A stretch of DNA of 64,000 bases, taken from DATMER01 sp035556715 (GTDB lineage Bacteria > Acidobacteriota > Thermoanaerobaculia > Multivoradales > UBA5704). The stretch's first letter is position 1; every line of letters starts with the position of its first letter. Below the pieces are notes generated by a model. It did no database searches and was not told the origin of the DNA. It was given only the letters and a program-made list of their open reading frames with translations. The position numbers and the translations under genes were made by a program. Positions 18,901 to 28,200 of this stretch are shown here, in pieces. The stretch covers positions 3,344 to 67,343 of the forward strand of contig DATMER010000012.1 in the NCBI GenBank assembly GCA_035556715.1. The letters run 5' to 3'.

Positions 18901-20536
18901 TGCCATTCTCTCACTCAGGGATGATTGGGAATCCAAGCACCCCGAGATACGTGGTTTCAGACAGTTGGAGTTGCTTCAGTCGCTTGCGAAATCCCGGCTG
19001 AGCGCTTCGGGTCGCGCCAAGCTCAATGAGCTCCGGAGAAAGTTTCCTGGCGAGAGGAGTGAACCGCCACGCCGGATGGAAGTCTCCTCCGTTGAGTCAC
19101 CTGTTCCCGAAGATGCCCAGGCAAAGATGACCGATGAACAATGGTTGCGCGCCATGCGAAAGTATGCAGGTGTGGATCGCCGTCTGGATCGAGCATTCCG
19201 GCGCTCCGGCGGAATGGACGCTCTTGCCTACTCTTTGCAAAACAGAACCAGGACCTATCCTGGCAGGTTTGTAGCACTGGCTGAGCGAATGCCTGATGAT
19301 CTGCCCACCAGCTACTTCGAGGCGATCTTGCGAGGGGTTGCGGACCATCTGGCCGGGAAGAATGAGGCAAGCCCTCCAATGATTACTCTGGAGCAGGTCA
19401 CCTCGCTCGTGCGGCGCGTGCATGCTCTGCCAGGACCTCCCGGCGGACAGGACATCGCTAGGCTGATCAAGAACTGGGTTGGCCGCGAGTGGCCGGAGGA
19501 GGTGGTTGATATAATTGCTTGGTACGCTGTGAATGATCCGGATCCCGACACAGAGCTTTGGAGGACATCCGCTGATAGCGGACAGCCATACAACGGCGGT
19601 GATGCGTACAGGGCAGGCATCAATTCGACGCGGGGGGCGATCGCCGGCGCAATCGCGCGGCTGTTGTTTGACCAACCGGAGCATCTCAAGCGACTTCAGG
19701 GAGCCGTGGACAGCCTCGTCAACGACCGATCGATAGCCGTGCGCTCTTGCGTTATCGAAGCGTTGCTGGCGGTGTTGAATGTGGATGTCCCCAGGTCGCT
19801 CTCTTGGTTTCTCGACTGCATTTCCTTGGACCAGGCAGTCCTTGAGACACCTTTGATAGAGCGCTTTGTCCACTATGCCGGTTATCGGGATTATCCAGCG
19901 ATTCGCCCGGTGGTTGACGTACTGTTAAGATCGTCTTCTTCTCAAGCAGTTGAAGCGGGTGCGCGGCAAGTATGCCTTCTGGCTTTGGATGTTGAATCGG
20001 CGATGGCGGATGTGGAGCGGGTTCACAGCGGCACTCCCCTCATGCGGAAAGCGGCTGCGGATGTCTATTCCACGAATGTGGCGGACGATGCGGTGGGTCC
20101 CACGTGCAGGCAAATGTTGAAGCCGTTTTTCGCTGACCTGGACGAGTCGGTGCGCACCGAGGCAGCATCGGCGTTCCGGAAGCTGGGAAGCCTCACGACG
20201 GCTGACCAAGCCGATCTTCTAGGGGCATTCTTGAAGGCTGCGCCGACGCCCGCCGCTCTGGAGACGGTAGTTCATGCGCTCGAAGATTCACCGGTTCCAC
20301 TCCCGGAGCTTGTCTGTGAACTGGCCGAGAAGTGCGTCGAAGCCTACCGCGCCGAAGCGGGGGATATCTCCAAGAATGGTGCGATGGTTTCTATGGACCT
20401 TTCCAAGATCGTTGTCCGCCTCTACGCCCAGACAGAGGACCCGAAGATTCAGTCACGGTGCCTGAACCTGATAGACGAGATGGAGCGGCACCATTTCTTG
20501 GGCTTGTCGGATGAGCTGCAACGACTGGACCGATGA
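15932..20536 (+). CDS. Large STAND-type NTPase with Cap4/DUF4297-like N-terminus, candidate antiphage (Avs-like) protein
   Basis: A 1534-residue protein. The N-terminal ~230 residues open with GGTADKLGNRYETLWAIDQL and carry Glu49 (GVEFTV) and Asp60...Lys65-Arg-Gln (DYWSVKRQ), which resembles the PD-(D/E)xK layout of Cap4/DUF4297 nucleases although the usual Gln/Glu before the Lys is Ser63. A P-loop GGAGGGKS lies at 290-297 and Walker B FVLLVDQLD at 355-363. A winged-helix end motif YRFFHESFFDYAFARRF sits at 547-563. About 970 residues of helical-repeat-like sequence follow. This order matches Avs-type STAND sensors that recognise phage proteins and trigger a nuclease. Base composition is visibly less GC-rich than both flanks, suggesting transfer. 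The GTG start is chosen because longer frames overlap the divergent signal peptide gene. The defence role is inference. Confidence 0.72.
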   Translation: MPTSGGTADKLGNRYETLWAIDQLLRIVDGAARWLTSEPLDPDEARGVEFTVSNADGTTDYWSVKRQTTKAAGWTLGRLAAKDERGRTILGDLLEHVERDPKNCAVFASTLGARDFEELRAYAKSREMLEERLAQSAELNSAFCGYVLPLCGGDTERALTFLRRARTHAIDEAQLLERVNFTIRKLLYAADGSPLDVAAVRGQLADLLLGSIHRPLDRGSILDALAEHGIRLREWALDKSVLDRVEAICEAYTAPLRSQLINDTLLPLAGSETILSVSGQPIAQRVLVVGGAGGGKSSVLAGVVERLRTSGVAVLTVRFDQLPEGILTTTELGRKLLLPESPALTLAGVASGAPFVLLVDQLDAVSIASGRRAELWSLFEELRREVERLPGMSLIVGCREFDLEHDHRMRAMKTSGFTIVKLAPLSIEQVDTALRGAGVNPSDVQSALKPVLVVPLHLSMFLSLAPIDRVGVGSRDELLDKFWTEGERRTDHRLGRKAAWTQVIDLLANWLSTRQQLSAPGYVFDDFRDDAVAMASEHVLILSEGRYRFFHESFFDYAFARRFAAKGGRLLDLLLGGEQHLFRRAQVRQVLAYLRAQDWPRYMEELEAVLGEHGVRFHIKRLVFQWLSYLPDPQLQEWRVLQKLLNSVPDLRSHVHSVTRGHSGWFDVLDAAGFFDGALSSKEEKQQEEVIWMFSHPQTMQTRSARVAALLRKYRIPGEPWSHYLRYVCRIGYVYFSREMFDLFLSLIDDGTLDGVRPGFAVNDDWWSVLYSMAQERPELACEAIGQWFDRALVRWRLGQMEEPDSVDDDTSLDRSLSAYLNRSGKGVSVIRDAAKNPLSYAEQILPRVAAFVNDTAEERTGRLCIDPLWSFRSFGDNSLQIHGALLSNLAISLEALAKMAPEVLDRLLAPYQDRPHDAIAYLVLRAWTAAPEVYAEHLADYLARDARRLKVGYASWGGNGGSAESYVASQAVRAASARCSPERFVALENAILSLRDDWESKHPEIRGFRQLELLQSLAKSRLSASGRAKLNELRRKFPGERSEPPRRMEVSSVESPVPEDAQAKMTDEQWLRAMRKYAGVDRRLDRAFRRSGGMDALAYSLQNRTRTYPGRFVALAERMPDDLPTSYFEAILRGVADHLAGKNEASPPMITLEQVTSLVRRVHALPGPPGGQDIARLIKNWVGREWPEEVVDIIAWYAVNDPDPDTELWRTSADSGQPYNGGDAYRAGINSTRGAIAGAIARLLFDQPEHLKRLQGAVDSLVNDRSIAVRSCVIEALLAVLNVDVPRSLSWFLDCISLDQAVLETPLIERFVHYAGYRDYPAIRPVVDVLLRSSSSQAVEAGARQVCLLALDVESAMADVERVHSGTPLMRKAAADVYSTNVADDAVGPTCRQMLKPFFADLDESVRTEAASAFRKLGSLTTADQADLLGAFLKAAPTPAALETVVHALEDSPVPLPELVCELAEKCVEAYRAEAGDISKNGAMVSMDLSKIVVRLYAQTEDPKIQSRCLNLIDEMERHHFLGLSDELQRLDR

Positions 20537-20542
20537 GTGAGA

Positions 20543-20992
20543 CTACCTGCGCGTTGCCACGAAGCCGGACCACCACGTGAGGCCGATGAAGAGGATCTGC
20601 ATCAGCGCTCTCGGGATCAGCGGCGTGGCGGGCTGGCCGCGGAGAAGGACGCCCTCCTGGGCCGCGTGGACGTTCGCGGGAAACACGGCGATGAGGAAGA
20701 GAACAAGCCCGATCGCAGCGGCCCTGCGCGTCTTCGGGATCAGGAGCCCGATCGCGCCCGCGACCTCGAGCAGGCCGGTGAGGATGACCACAAGCTCAGG
20801 GTTGGGCACCCAGGGCGGGAGCATGTTCGCCATGTCGTGCCGCATGTCGTTGAAGTGGGCCATGGCGGTGAACGTGAACATCACCGCGAGCCCCACGCGC
20901 ACGGCTGCCGGCCATGAGTTGAAGGCGGCCACCCACCTGCCGAGCAGGCGGAAGACGAGTGTTGTCACGATGAGCACGATCAATGGAGCCAT
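20543..20992 (-). CDS. DoxX-like membrane protein
   Basis: A 149-residue integral membrane protein with four likely transmembrane segments. The pattern AVMFTFTAMAHFN...MPPWVP...TGLLEVAGAIGLLIP...ALVLFLIAVFPANVHAA matches DoxX/YphA-type proteins. The helix containing TGLLEVAGAIGLL is the most diagnostic. Members are small quinone- or redox-linked membrane proteins; the biochemical role here is unclear. The gene converges with the STAND NTPase gene with 6 bp between stops, and another small membrane gene lies 34 bp upstream on the same strand. The two probably form a short operon unrelated to the STAND gene. Confidence 0.78.
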   Translation of the reverse strand: MAPLIVLIVTTLVFRLLGRWVAAFNSWPAAVRVGLAVMFTFTAMAHFNDMRHDMANMLPPWVPNPELVVILTGLLEVAGAIGLLIPKTRRAAAIGLVLFLIAVFPANVHAAQEGVLLRGQPATPLIPRALMQILFIGLTWWSGFVATRR

Positions 20993-21026
20993 GGATCACC
21001 TCGATTCACTGCGAGGTCGAGCAAGC

Positions 21027-21332
21027 TCACCCCAGAAAGACGCCGGCCTGAACTGCCAGCACAATGGCAAAGACCACGAGGAGGACCGCGGCGAAGACAA
21101 TCCAGTATCGAAACCGCAGGTTGAGCGAATATTTGACGCCGGCCGCGCAGAGAGCCACGAGAGTCAGCCCGCCGGCGAGCGGCACGATATCTTCCAAGGA
21201 CATGCCGTGCTGAGAAGCGGCTCCCGCCAGCATGGCTCCGTACCACAGGGCCTCGACGGCGAGAAACCCGGTCAAGAGCGTGAAAGGTACTGCGATCAAG
21301 CGGCCGAGAAGGTGGCGTGTGCGCGGTTCCAT
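21027..21332 (-). CDS. Small integral membrane protein, unknown
   Basis: A 101-residue protein with three predicted transmembrane helices: around VPFTLLTGFLAVEALWYGAML, IVPLAGGLTLVALCAAGVKY and YWIVFAAVLLVVFAIVLAVQ. I do not recognise a family. It lies 34 bp upstream of the DoxX-like gene and 20 bp downstream of a large repeat protein gene, all on the minus strand, so it may be part of a longer transcription unit. Confidence 0.6.
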   Translation of the reverse strand: MEPRTRHLLGRLIAVPFTLLTGFLAVEALWYGAMLAGAASQHGMSLEDIVPLAGGLTLVALCAAGVKYSLNLRFRYWIVFAAVLLVVFAIVLAVQAGVFLG

Positions 21333-21352
21333 ATCTATCTCACGGCCATGAT

Positions 21353-24300
21353 CTATTTGGGCTCACCCTGTTGCGGAAGGTTTTTCGGTGCCGGGGCCAG
21401 CGCCAGATCCACGTGTACCGTTCCCCCGGGCGTCACCACGACCCGGCTCTCCGCGGGGGCGAAGCCTTCGGACTGGACGGTCATCGTATAGGTGCCCGTG
21501 GAGACGCGGGGCAGCTCGAAAGCACCCTGGTTGTCGCTTGTCGTGCTCGGACCGGGGAGCGCCATGCCCTCCGGACCCTCGCTGGTCATGGAGACGAGGG
21601 CTCCGGCCACGGGCAGCCCCTCGGGAGAGAGGACCCGGCCTTCGACCCCTCCGGTCAGGATCTCCACCGCGATCTCCCGGTCCCCGGTGACGTCGACCGT
21701 CTGCGTGTGGCTCACTCCCGAGGGGAGGAAGATCATGAGCGTGTAGGTCCCCGCCGGAACTCGTTCGAGGATGAAGGAGCCGTCGTGGGCGGTCGCCCGC
21801 CCTCCATGGTGGCTCTCGGAGCTCTGCAGATTGATGAAGGCGCCGGCGAGCGGGACCCGGTCGAGCAGGACGCGGCCGGTCAGCGTGAAGCCGGACGAGA
21901 CCTCCAGGTCCAGGACGACCTCTTCGTCCCCGGGCTCGACGCGCACCGTGCCCTGGACCGCGGGATTCGCTGAGAGATGGACGGACACCGTCCAATCCCC
22001 CGGGGCGACGTCGGAGATCCGGTAGGAGTCTTCTCCTTCGGCCCCTTCGACGAGCCCCTGCTGGTGAAGGTCGCTGCCCTGGGAGTAGGCCGAGATCATG
22101 GCCTTGCGCGCCTCGTCCGGAGAGAGGCCGAGGAGGCGCCCCCGGATGACCGCGCCGGGGCCGAGCCGCAGCTCGAGGCCGCCGACTGGGGCGCCCTCGA
22201 CCCGGACTTCGGGGAGCACCGAGCCGGCGAAGCCCTGGCGGGCGGCGCTCAGCGTGTACTCTCCGTCCGGGACGTCCTCGATCACGAAGGAGCCGTCGGC
22301 GGAGCTGAGGACCCGGAAGCCTTCCAGTGCGTGGAGTCCCTGCACCGGGGTGCTCTTCTGAGGCACGAGAGAGACGCCCGCTCCCGCGATCCCCTTCCCG
22401 TCGCTCCCGCCGCTCCCACTGATCACCCGTCCCGAGACCTCGGCCCCCGCGGCGAGCCTCAGGTCGAGCCGGTTCCTGCCCGGCCGGATCTGCACGGGGG
22501 AGACTACGCTCGGACCCTGGCCGGCGCTCGCCCTGACTTCGTAGGAGCCCGGCTCCAGGTCTCCGATCTCATAATGCCCCTCCTCGTCGGTCGAGACGGC
22601 CATCCGGAAGAAGCCCTGATCCTCGCCCTGAAGGTGCACGCTGGCGTAGCGCAGGGGGAGGTCCTCGCGGTCCAGCACGCGCCCTTCCAGAGAGGTCCCC
22701 GGCTGCAGGGTGATCTCGACGGGCGCGATCTCTCCCTCCTCCGGGATCAGGACCCCTGGCTCGCGCCGGGTCTTGTACCCGGACGCGGAGACGAGGACGT
22801 CGATCGTCCCCGGCTTCAGGCGGGAGAGGACGAACCGTCCCTCCTCGTCCGTCTTGGGCGGGCGCCCTCCCAGGGGTGCCCCGAAGAAGCCGGCGGAGGT
22901 ATACGACGGGAAGACCCTGGCTCCGGCGACCGGCTCGCCTTCGGCGTCGACCACCCGGCCTTCGAGGCTCCGGGAGCGGGCGAGCCGGATGTGCACGGGC
23001 TTGGCCGTCGGCGCCTCGACGCCGGACATCACCTCGTGGGCGAGCTCGGGATGGCCTGCGTTGACCTCGAATCGGCTGCCGCGCGGGAGGTCCGCAAACC
23101 GGAAGCGGCCGTCGGGACCGGTCTCGACGGGCTCCATCGACATGGAGGAGAGCTCGGGCGTGAGGAACCCGCTCGGGTCGTGGCCCAGCGAGACCGAGGC
23201 CTTTTCGACCGGCCGGCCGCGCGTGTCGGTCACGATCCCTTCGATCGCGGCTCCGGGCTGGAGGGTGACGTCGCCCAGGTCGAGCTGCGGGGCTGTCTCC
23301 GGGGTCTCCGGGGTCTCCGGGATCTCGATGCCCTGGACGACGGCCGGGGCGAAGCCGGCCCGGACCGCCCGCAGGGAGAACCGGCCGGCTTTGAGGTTCT
23401 GGAGCCGGAAGCGCCCGCCGGCATCCGACACCGCCTGGAAGCTCACCCACGGACCGGGCACCGGCTCCGACTCGGCCGGCATGAGGGTCAGCTCGGCGCC
23501 GGCCACGGGGAGTCCTTCCCCGGTCACCACCCGTCCGGTCGCGGCCGTGCCCCGGCGAAGAACGAGCCGGATGGGCGCGGTGGAGTCGGCGAGCTGTTGG
23601 GCGGGGGCGAAGCCCTCGCGGACCGCCGCGACGTTGTGCAGGCGTCCGGCGGGGAGCTGCCGGAGCACGAAGCGGCCGTCGGGACCGGTCCAGGCCTTCC
23701 TCTCTTCCATCCGGATGGAGCGGGGATCGAGGGGATTCGTGTTGGTGGCGACCTTGGCTCCCTCGATCGGATTGCCCGCTTCGTCCACGACCTGGCCCGT
23801 GATGGCGGCGCCGGGTCCCAGGAGGAAGGTGATCGGAACGTTCTCGTCCCTCTTCCAGCGATGGACGTGGCGCAGGCTCCCCGCCGTGCTGGCTTCGACG
23901 GTGCCCCGGTCGCCCGAGGGCGCACGCAGCTCGAAGCTGCCGCTGGCGTCCGTCCGGGCCCAGGCGGTCCCCCCGTTCCAGACCAGGGCTCCGGGGACCG
24001 GGTCGCGCCGGGCCGCGTCGAGCACCCGGCCGGTCACGGTCGTGGGGGAGCGGAGGGCGACCACGGGCACGTCCGTCCCCTCGCCCGCCTCGGTCGTCAT
24101 GACGATCTCGATCCTCAGACCCTTCGAGTCTTCCGCGAAGACGCCGATCTCGTCTTTCTGGGGGACGGGCAGGGCGATCCGCCCGTCCTGCCCGGTCAGG
24201 CCGAAAGGCCATCCCCGCCGGGCGAGGCGGACCAGGGCTCCGGCCGCGGGCTTGCCGTTCGCCCCCCGGATCTCGATGGTCCGGAAACGGGGAGCAGGGA

Positions 24301-24913
24301 AGCGGACGGTCTGCGACGCTCCCGAGGGGGTTGTCGAAGCCGTGGCGTACAGCCCGGGGGTGGTGACCACGAGGGTCAGCATCTCGCCGTCGGAGCGGGG
24401 GAAGACGGCCTTGCCTTCCGCGTCCGTCACCGCCCTGCGGTCGGCCGCACGCCAGTGCTCGTCCGGCTCCTTCTGGGGGATGGCCTGGAGCACGACCCCG
24501 GCGAGGGGCTGCCCGTCCGCTCCGACCGCCCGAATCTCCAGGAGAGCCGCGGGACGCAGCTCGACCGGAGGGACCTCCGTCTCCTCGACCAGGAAGGAGA
24601 CGAAGCTCTCCAGGGCTACGTGCCCCTCGGCACGGACCAGGACGGAGTAGAAGCCGGTCTCGGGGACCTTGAGCGCGAAGGAGCCGTCGGGGAGCGGACG
24701 GGCCGAGGCGATCGGCGGCACGGTCTCGCCTTTGAGGCGGCGGAGAGCCTCCTCGTACCCGACCGACCAGGGGCGCAGCTCGACCTGGGCGTCCTTGGGG
24801 GGGTGGAGAATGCGGCCCGTAATCCGGAGCGGAGCGGCAGCTTCCCCAAAGGACGCAAGGGAGGAAAGCAATGCGAGAAGGAGGGCGGGAAGCGCTTGTC
24901 TGGAGCGAAGCAT
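21353..24913 (-). CDS. Secreted protein of about eleven carboxypeptidase-regulatory repeats (copy 1)
   Basis: A 1186-residue exported protein with signal peptide ending near SFGEAAA. I count about eleven transthyretin-like CarboxypepD_reg/SdrD-B-like modules, recognisable by their first strand, for example TTVTGRVLD, AAITGQVVDEAGNPIEGA, AAIEGIVTDTRGRPVEKA, RSLEGRVVDAEGEPVAGA, TSLEGRVLDRE and GGVEGRVLSPEGLPVAGA. Many modules contain the pattern DGRFxxxxLPxGxxxxxxxxxGF. No catalytic domain is seen, so it is probably an extracellular structural or adhesive protein. Its neighbour at 25289-28804 is a paralogue with the same module count and domain order. The ATG at 24913 begins the signal peptide. 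Confidence 0.8.
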   Translation of the reverse strand: MLRSRQALPALLLALLSSLASFGEAAAPLRITGRILHPPKDAQVELRPWSVGYEEALRRLKGETVPPIASARPLPDGSFALKVPETGFYSVLVRAEGHVALESFVSFLVEETEVPPVELRPAALLEIRAVGADGQPLAGVVLQAIPQKEPDEHWRAADRRAVTDAEGKAVFPRSDGEMLTLVVTTPGLYATASTTPSGASQTVRFPAPRFRTIEIRGANGKPAAGALVRLARRGWPFGLTGQDGRIALPVPQKDEIGVFAEDSKGLRIEIVMTTEAGEGTDVPVVALRSPTTVTGRVLDAARRDPVPGALVWNGGTAWARTDASGSFELRAPSGDRGTVEASTAGSLRHVHRWKRDENVPITFLLGPGAAITGQVVDEAGNPIEGAKVATNTNPLDPRSIRMEERKAWTGPDGRFVLRQLPAGRLHNVAAVREGFAPAQQLADSTAPIRLVLRRGTAATGRVVTGEGLPVAGAELTLMPAESEPVPGPWVSFQAVSDAGGRFRLQNLKAGRFSLRAVRAGFAPAVVQGIEIPETPETPETAPQLDLGDVTLQPGAAIEGIVTDTRGRPVEKASVSLGHDPSGFLTPELSSMSMEPVETGPDGRFRFADLPRGSRFEVNAGHPELAHEVMSGVEAPTAKPVHIRLARSRSLEGRVVDAEGEPVAGARVFPSYTSAGFFGAPLGGRPPKTDEEGRFVLSRLKPGTIDVLVSASGYKTRREPGVLIPEEGEIAPVEITLQPGTSLEGRVLDREDLPLRYASVHLQGEDQGFFRMAVSTDEEGHYEIGDLEPGSYEVRASAGQGPSVVSPVQIRPGRNRLDLRLAAGAEVSGRVISGSGGSDGKGIAGAGVSLVPQKSTPVQGLHALEGFRVLSSADGSFVIEDVPDGEYTLSAARQGFAGSVLPEVRVEGAPVGGLELRLGPGAVIRGRLLGLSPDEARKAMISAYSQGSDLHQQGLVEGAEGEDSYRISDVAPGDWTVSVHLSANPAVQGTVRVEPGDEEVVLDLEVSSGFTLTGRVLLDRVPLAGAFINLQSSESHHGGRATAHDGSFILERVPAGTYTLMIFLPSGVSHTQTVDVTGDREIAVEILTGGVEGRVLSPEGLPVAGALVSMTSEGPEGMALPGPSTTSDNQGAFELPRVSTGTYTMTVQSEGFAPAESRVVVTPGGTVHVDLALAPAPKNLPQQGEPK

Positions 24914-24989
24914 GGCCGGAGCGATGATCGTGTCTTCTTATTGTCTCATGCCGGGCGCGACCTCCGGCGTGATCTCCTGATCGCCTCGA

Positions 24990-25288
24990 TCCCGATCCGA
25001 AGCGATCCGGGGGATCTTCGAGCCGTTCCGAGCCGCCTGGACTCGATCTGAAACTTTCTGAGCCACTCTGACGGATTCAGGACGGCTCCGAAATTCTCGG
25101 AGCCTTCCCAATCCGTTCGGAGTGGCTTCGAAGCGTTTCGGATTCAATCCCTTGGATTCGGAACGGCTCGCAACTGCTCTGGAATCGATCCAAGCCGCTT
25201 GGAACCGCTCCGAGCTTTTCAGATCCCTCCAAGGGATTCTGGACGGCTTCCAAGTCCTTCGGATCGACTCCAAAAGATTCGGAATGGC
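24990..25288. repeat. Degenerate tandem array, period about 20 bp (array A)
   Basis: The gap between the two carboxypeptidase-regulatory paralogues is filled by a degenerate tandem repeat with approximate consensus TTCGGANCGGCTCCNAANNN. Aligned unit starts fall at about 25056, 25076, 25096, 25116, 25137, 25157, 25178, 25198, 25218, 25238, 25258 and 25278. Spacing is 19-21 bp, so codon phase is not kept and no continuous protein is likely. The array abuts the stop codon of the gene at 25289. No spacers separate the units. Confidence 0.75.
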
Positions 25289-28200
25289 TCACTCGACGGC
25301 CTTGAGCACGATGTCCTGAACCGTGGGCGCCCCCGGCTGGACCTCCATCCTCGCCTGGAGCTCCTGGAAGCCAGGCTTCTGGACAACCAGGGTATAGGAG
25401 CCGGCAGGAATCGAAAGCACCTCGAAAGCGCCCTGAGCGTCGCTGCGGACGGACGGTCCCCAATCCGGAAGCGAGCGCCCCGAGGACGGTTCCGTGACAC
25501 GGAACTGGATGGCGGCGTCGGGCACCGGCTCCCCGCCCGCCGAGAGGATGCGCCCCTGGACACCGGCAGTTTCGACTTCCAACTGCACCTCCTGCCCCTC
25601 CTGGAGCTGGATCGTCCGGTAGAGGGCCAGGACCTTCTCCGCGCTGTAGATGAGGATCGAGTGGGGGCCGGGCTTCAGCGGGCCGAGGGAGAACCTCCCC
25701 TCGTGGTCGGCTTGGGTCTTCGCGGAGTAGTCCCGGATCTGGAGAGACGCGGCGGAGATCTCTGCTCCCCGCAGAGGGAGGCCGTTGAGCGAGACGCGGC
25801 CGGAGAAGATGTTTCCCTCCGGGAACTGGAGGTCCAGGACGGCCTCGGCCCCAGGTGCGAGCTCGACCTCCCCCTCGGCGGCTGGGCCGTTGGGCTGGCT
25901 GGCCATCACGCGCCAGAGCCCGGAGCGGAGGCCCGGGAGGCGATAGCGGCCCTGCTCGTCGACCTGGCTCACCCCCTCTTCATCGTAGAAGTCGGTGTCG
26001 GCCGCGACCCACACCTGGGAGAGGGTCTCCGGAGGGAGCCCGAGCACGCGCCCGGTGATCGTGCCTGCCGCTTCCCTGGAGAGCCGGATCTCGAGCCCTT
26101 CCAGCCCGGCGCCGGCCACGTGGATCTCCCGGGATGCGGACCTGGCGTACCCGGAGGCGGATGCCACGAGCTCGAAGTGCCCGTCATCGACGTTTTGCAC
26201 CCGGAACGAGCCGTCCGCCTGACTGTTGGCAGTGCGCTCCCGCTGGCCTTTCACGACCGGTCTCAGGTACACCTCCGCGGAGGGGACCGGATCTCCGGCT
26301 TCGTCCACGACCCGGCCGGCGACGACGGTCCCACGCTTGAAGACGAGCTCGACCTGGGTGGTCCCCGAGCCCAGCCGGACGGTCGCCTCGGCGCGCCGGC
26401 TGCTCCCGGGGAGCCAGGCGGAAAGGGTGTACTCGCCGGGCGCGAGACCGTCGACCCGGAAGCGCCCCCCGGAATCGGTCGCGGGATCCTCGAACGGGAA
26501 TCGGAGCGGTCTGCCCCCGGGGCTTGCCTGGGCCACCACGATGATCCGGGCGCCCGGCACCGGGTTCCCTTCCTCGTCCTGGGCCCGGCCTTCGAGGACC
26601 GATGCCCGCTCCAGGGTGATGGTGACGGGCTCGGGGTCCCGGTCCTGCGGGATCTGGACCCCTCTCCACCAGGTGTCCCGGTAGCCGCGCGCGGTGACCT
26701 GCAGGTCGAGAAGCCCCGGCTTCAACCCGGTCCCCCGGAACTCGCCCTGGGGGCCGGTCCGGCCCAGCTTCGTGGTCATCCCGAAGCCGACCTCGGCGGC
26801 AGCCGTGACCTCCGCGTCCGGCACCGGCTCGCCCTCGGGTCCCACGACCCGGCCCGAGAGGCTGCGGGCGGTCTGAAGCTCGATATGGACCGGCTCGTCG
26901 GTCGGGGCCTGGATGCCCTGGACCATGGCTCGCGGGTGCGCGGCGTGATGGGCGGCGAGGTTGTACAGGCGGCCCCGCTCCAGGTCTTCGATCCGGAACC
27001 GTCCGTCCGGTCCGGTGAGGGCGTCGGGAGCCGGGTCCTGGTCGGCGACCACCATCGCGGTGATCGGTCCTTGTTCCGAGTAGCCCCGGATCACGACCCC
27101 TTCGAGGGGCCGGCCGCGCGTGTCGGTCACCCGCCCCTCGATCGCCGCTCCGGCCTTGAGGACCAGCTCGCCCGCGTCCAGGCGCGTCTCTCCGTCCGGC
27201 ACCATGATCTCGGAGCCCAGGGTAGCCGAGAACCCGGCGCGCCGGGCCAGGAAGCGGAACTGTCCGGGAATCAGGTGGGGGATCGAGAATGCGCCCGAGA
27301 CGTCCGAGTCTGCCCGGAACGACCCGTCGGGCAGCGGAAACTTCGCGTCGATCATCTCGACCGCGGCCCCCTCGACCGGGTTTCCGGCTTCGTCCACCAC
27401 CCGGCCGGTCACGGTGGTGCCCGACCCCAGGACGATGCGCGCAGGAGGAGAGGCCTGGCCGGTTGGCGCCATCTTGACCGGGGCGGCCTCGGCCCGGCCG
27501 TATCCGGAGCGGCGGGCCTGGAGCTTGTAGACGCCTCCGGGGAGGAGGCCGTGGAACGAAAAGCTGCCGTCGGGCCGGGTTTCGACGACCGGCATGAATC
27601 CGATGGATGAGAGCGATCGGGCCCGCGAGGGCCCCGGCTCGATCTCGACCGAGGCTCCCGGGATGGGGGCGCCTGCCTTGTCCACCACCTGTCCCCGAAG
27701 GGTCGCGGCCGGCGTCAGGGTCATGGTGAGCGGCTTCGCCGGCCGGCCGGATTGCCGTTCGGGGATCTGGTAACCGGGGGCCGCGGCACCGAGCCAGGAT
27801 TCTCCTCCCGTGGGGACCGGGAGCCGGAAGCTGCCGTCCGCCGTGGTTCGGACCGGGGGAAGGTCCGGCGGCAGCCCGCTCCAGACCAGGGCTCCGGCGA
27901 TGGGCTTGCCGGTCTGGCTGTCCGCGATCCGGCCGGTGACCGCCTCGGCCGGAGCGATCCGGACGATCAGGACTCCGGCCGCGGGCTCCGCGCCGGTCTT
28001 CACCTCCGCCCGCTCCCCGCCCGGACCCTCCACCAGCAGCGGAGAGGCTCCGTCGGACGGGAGGGTCAGGCTCAGCCGGCCCTGGGGGCCGGTGACCCCC
28101 ACCGGCCAGGTCCCCCAGCGGACCAGCGCACCGGCCACGGGCTTGCCCTGCGCGCCGAGCACCTCGATTGTCCGGGGACGGGACTCGGGCCGCACCGTCA

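Noticed and set aside
21977..25051. A 1024-codon plus-strand frame opposite the first carboxypeptidase-regulatory protein
   Set aside because: Composition is low-complexity and charged, with no motif; the minus-strand frame encodes eleven recognisable modules.
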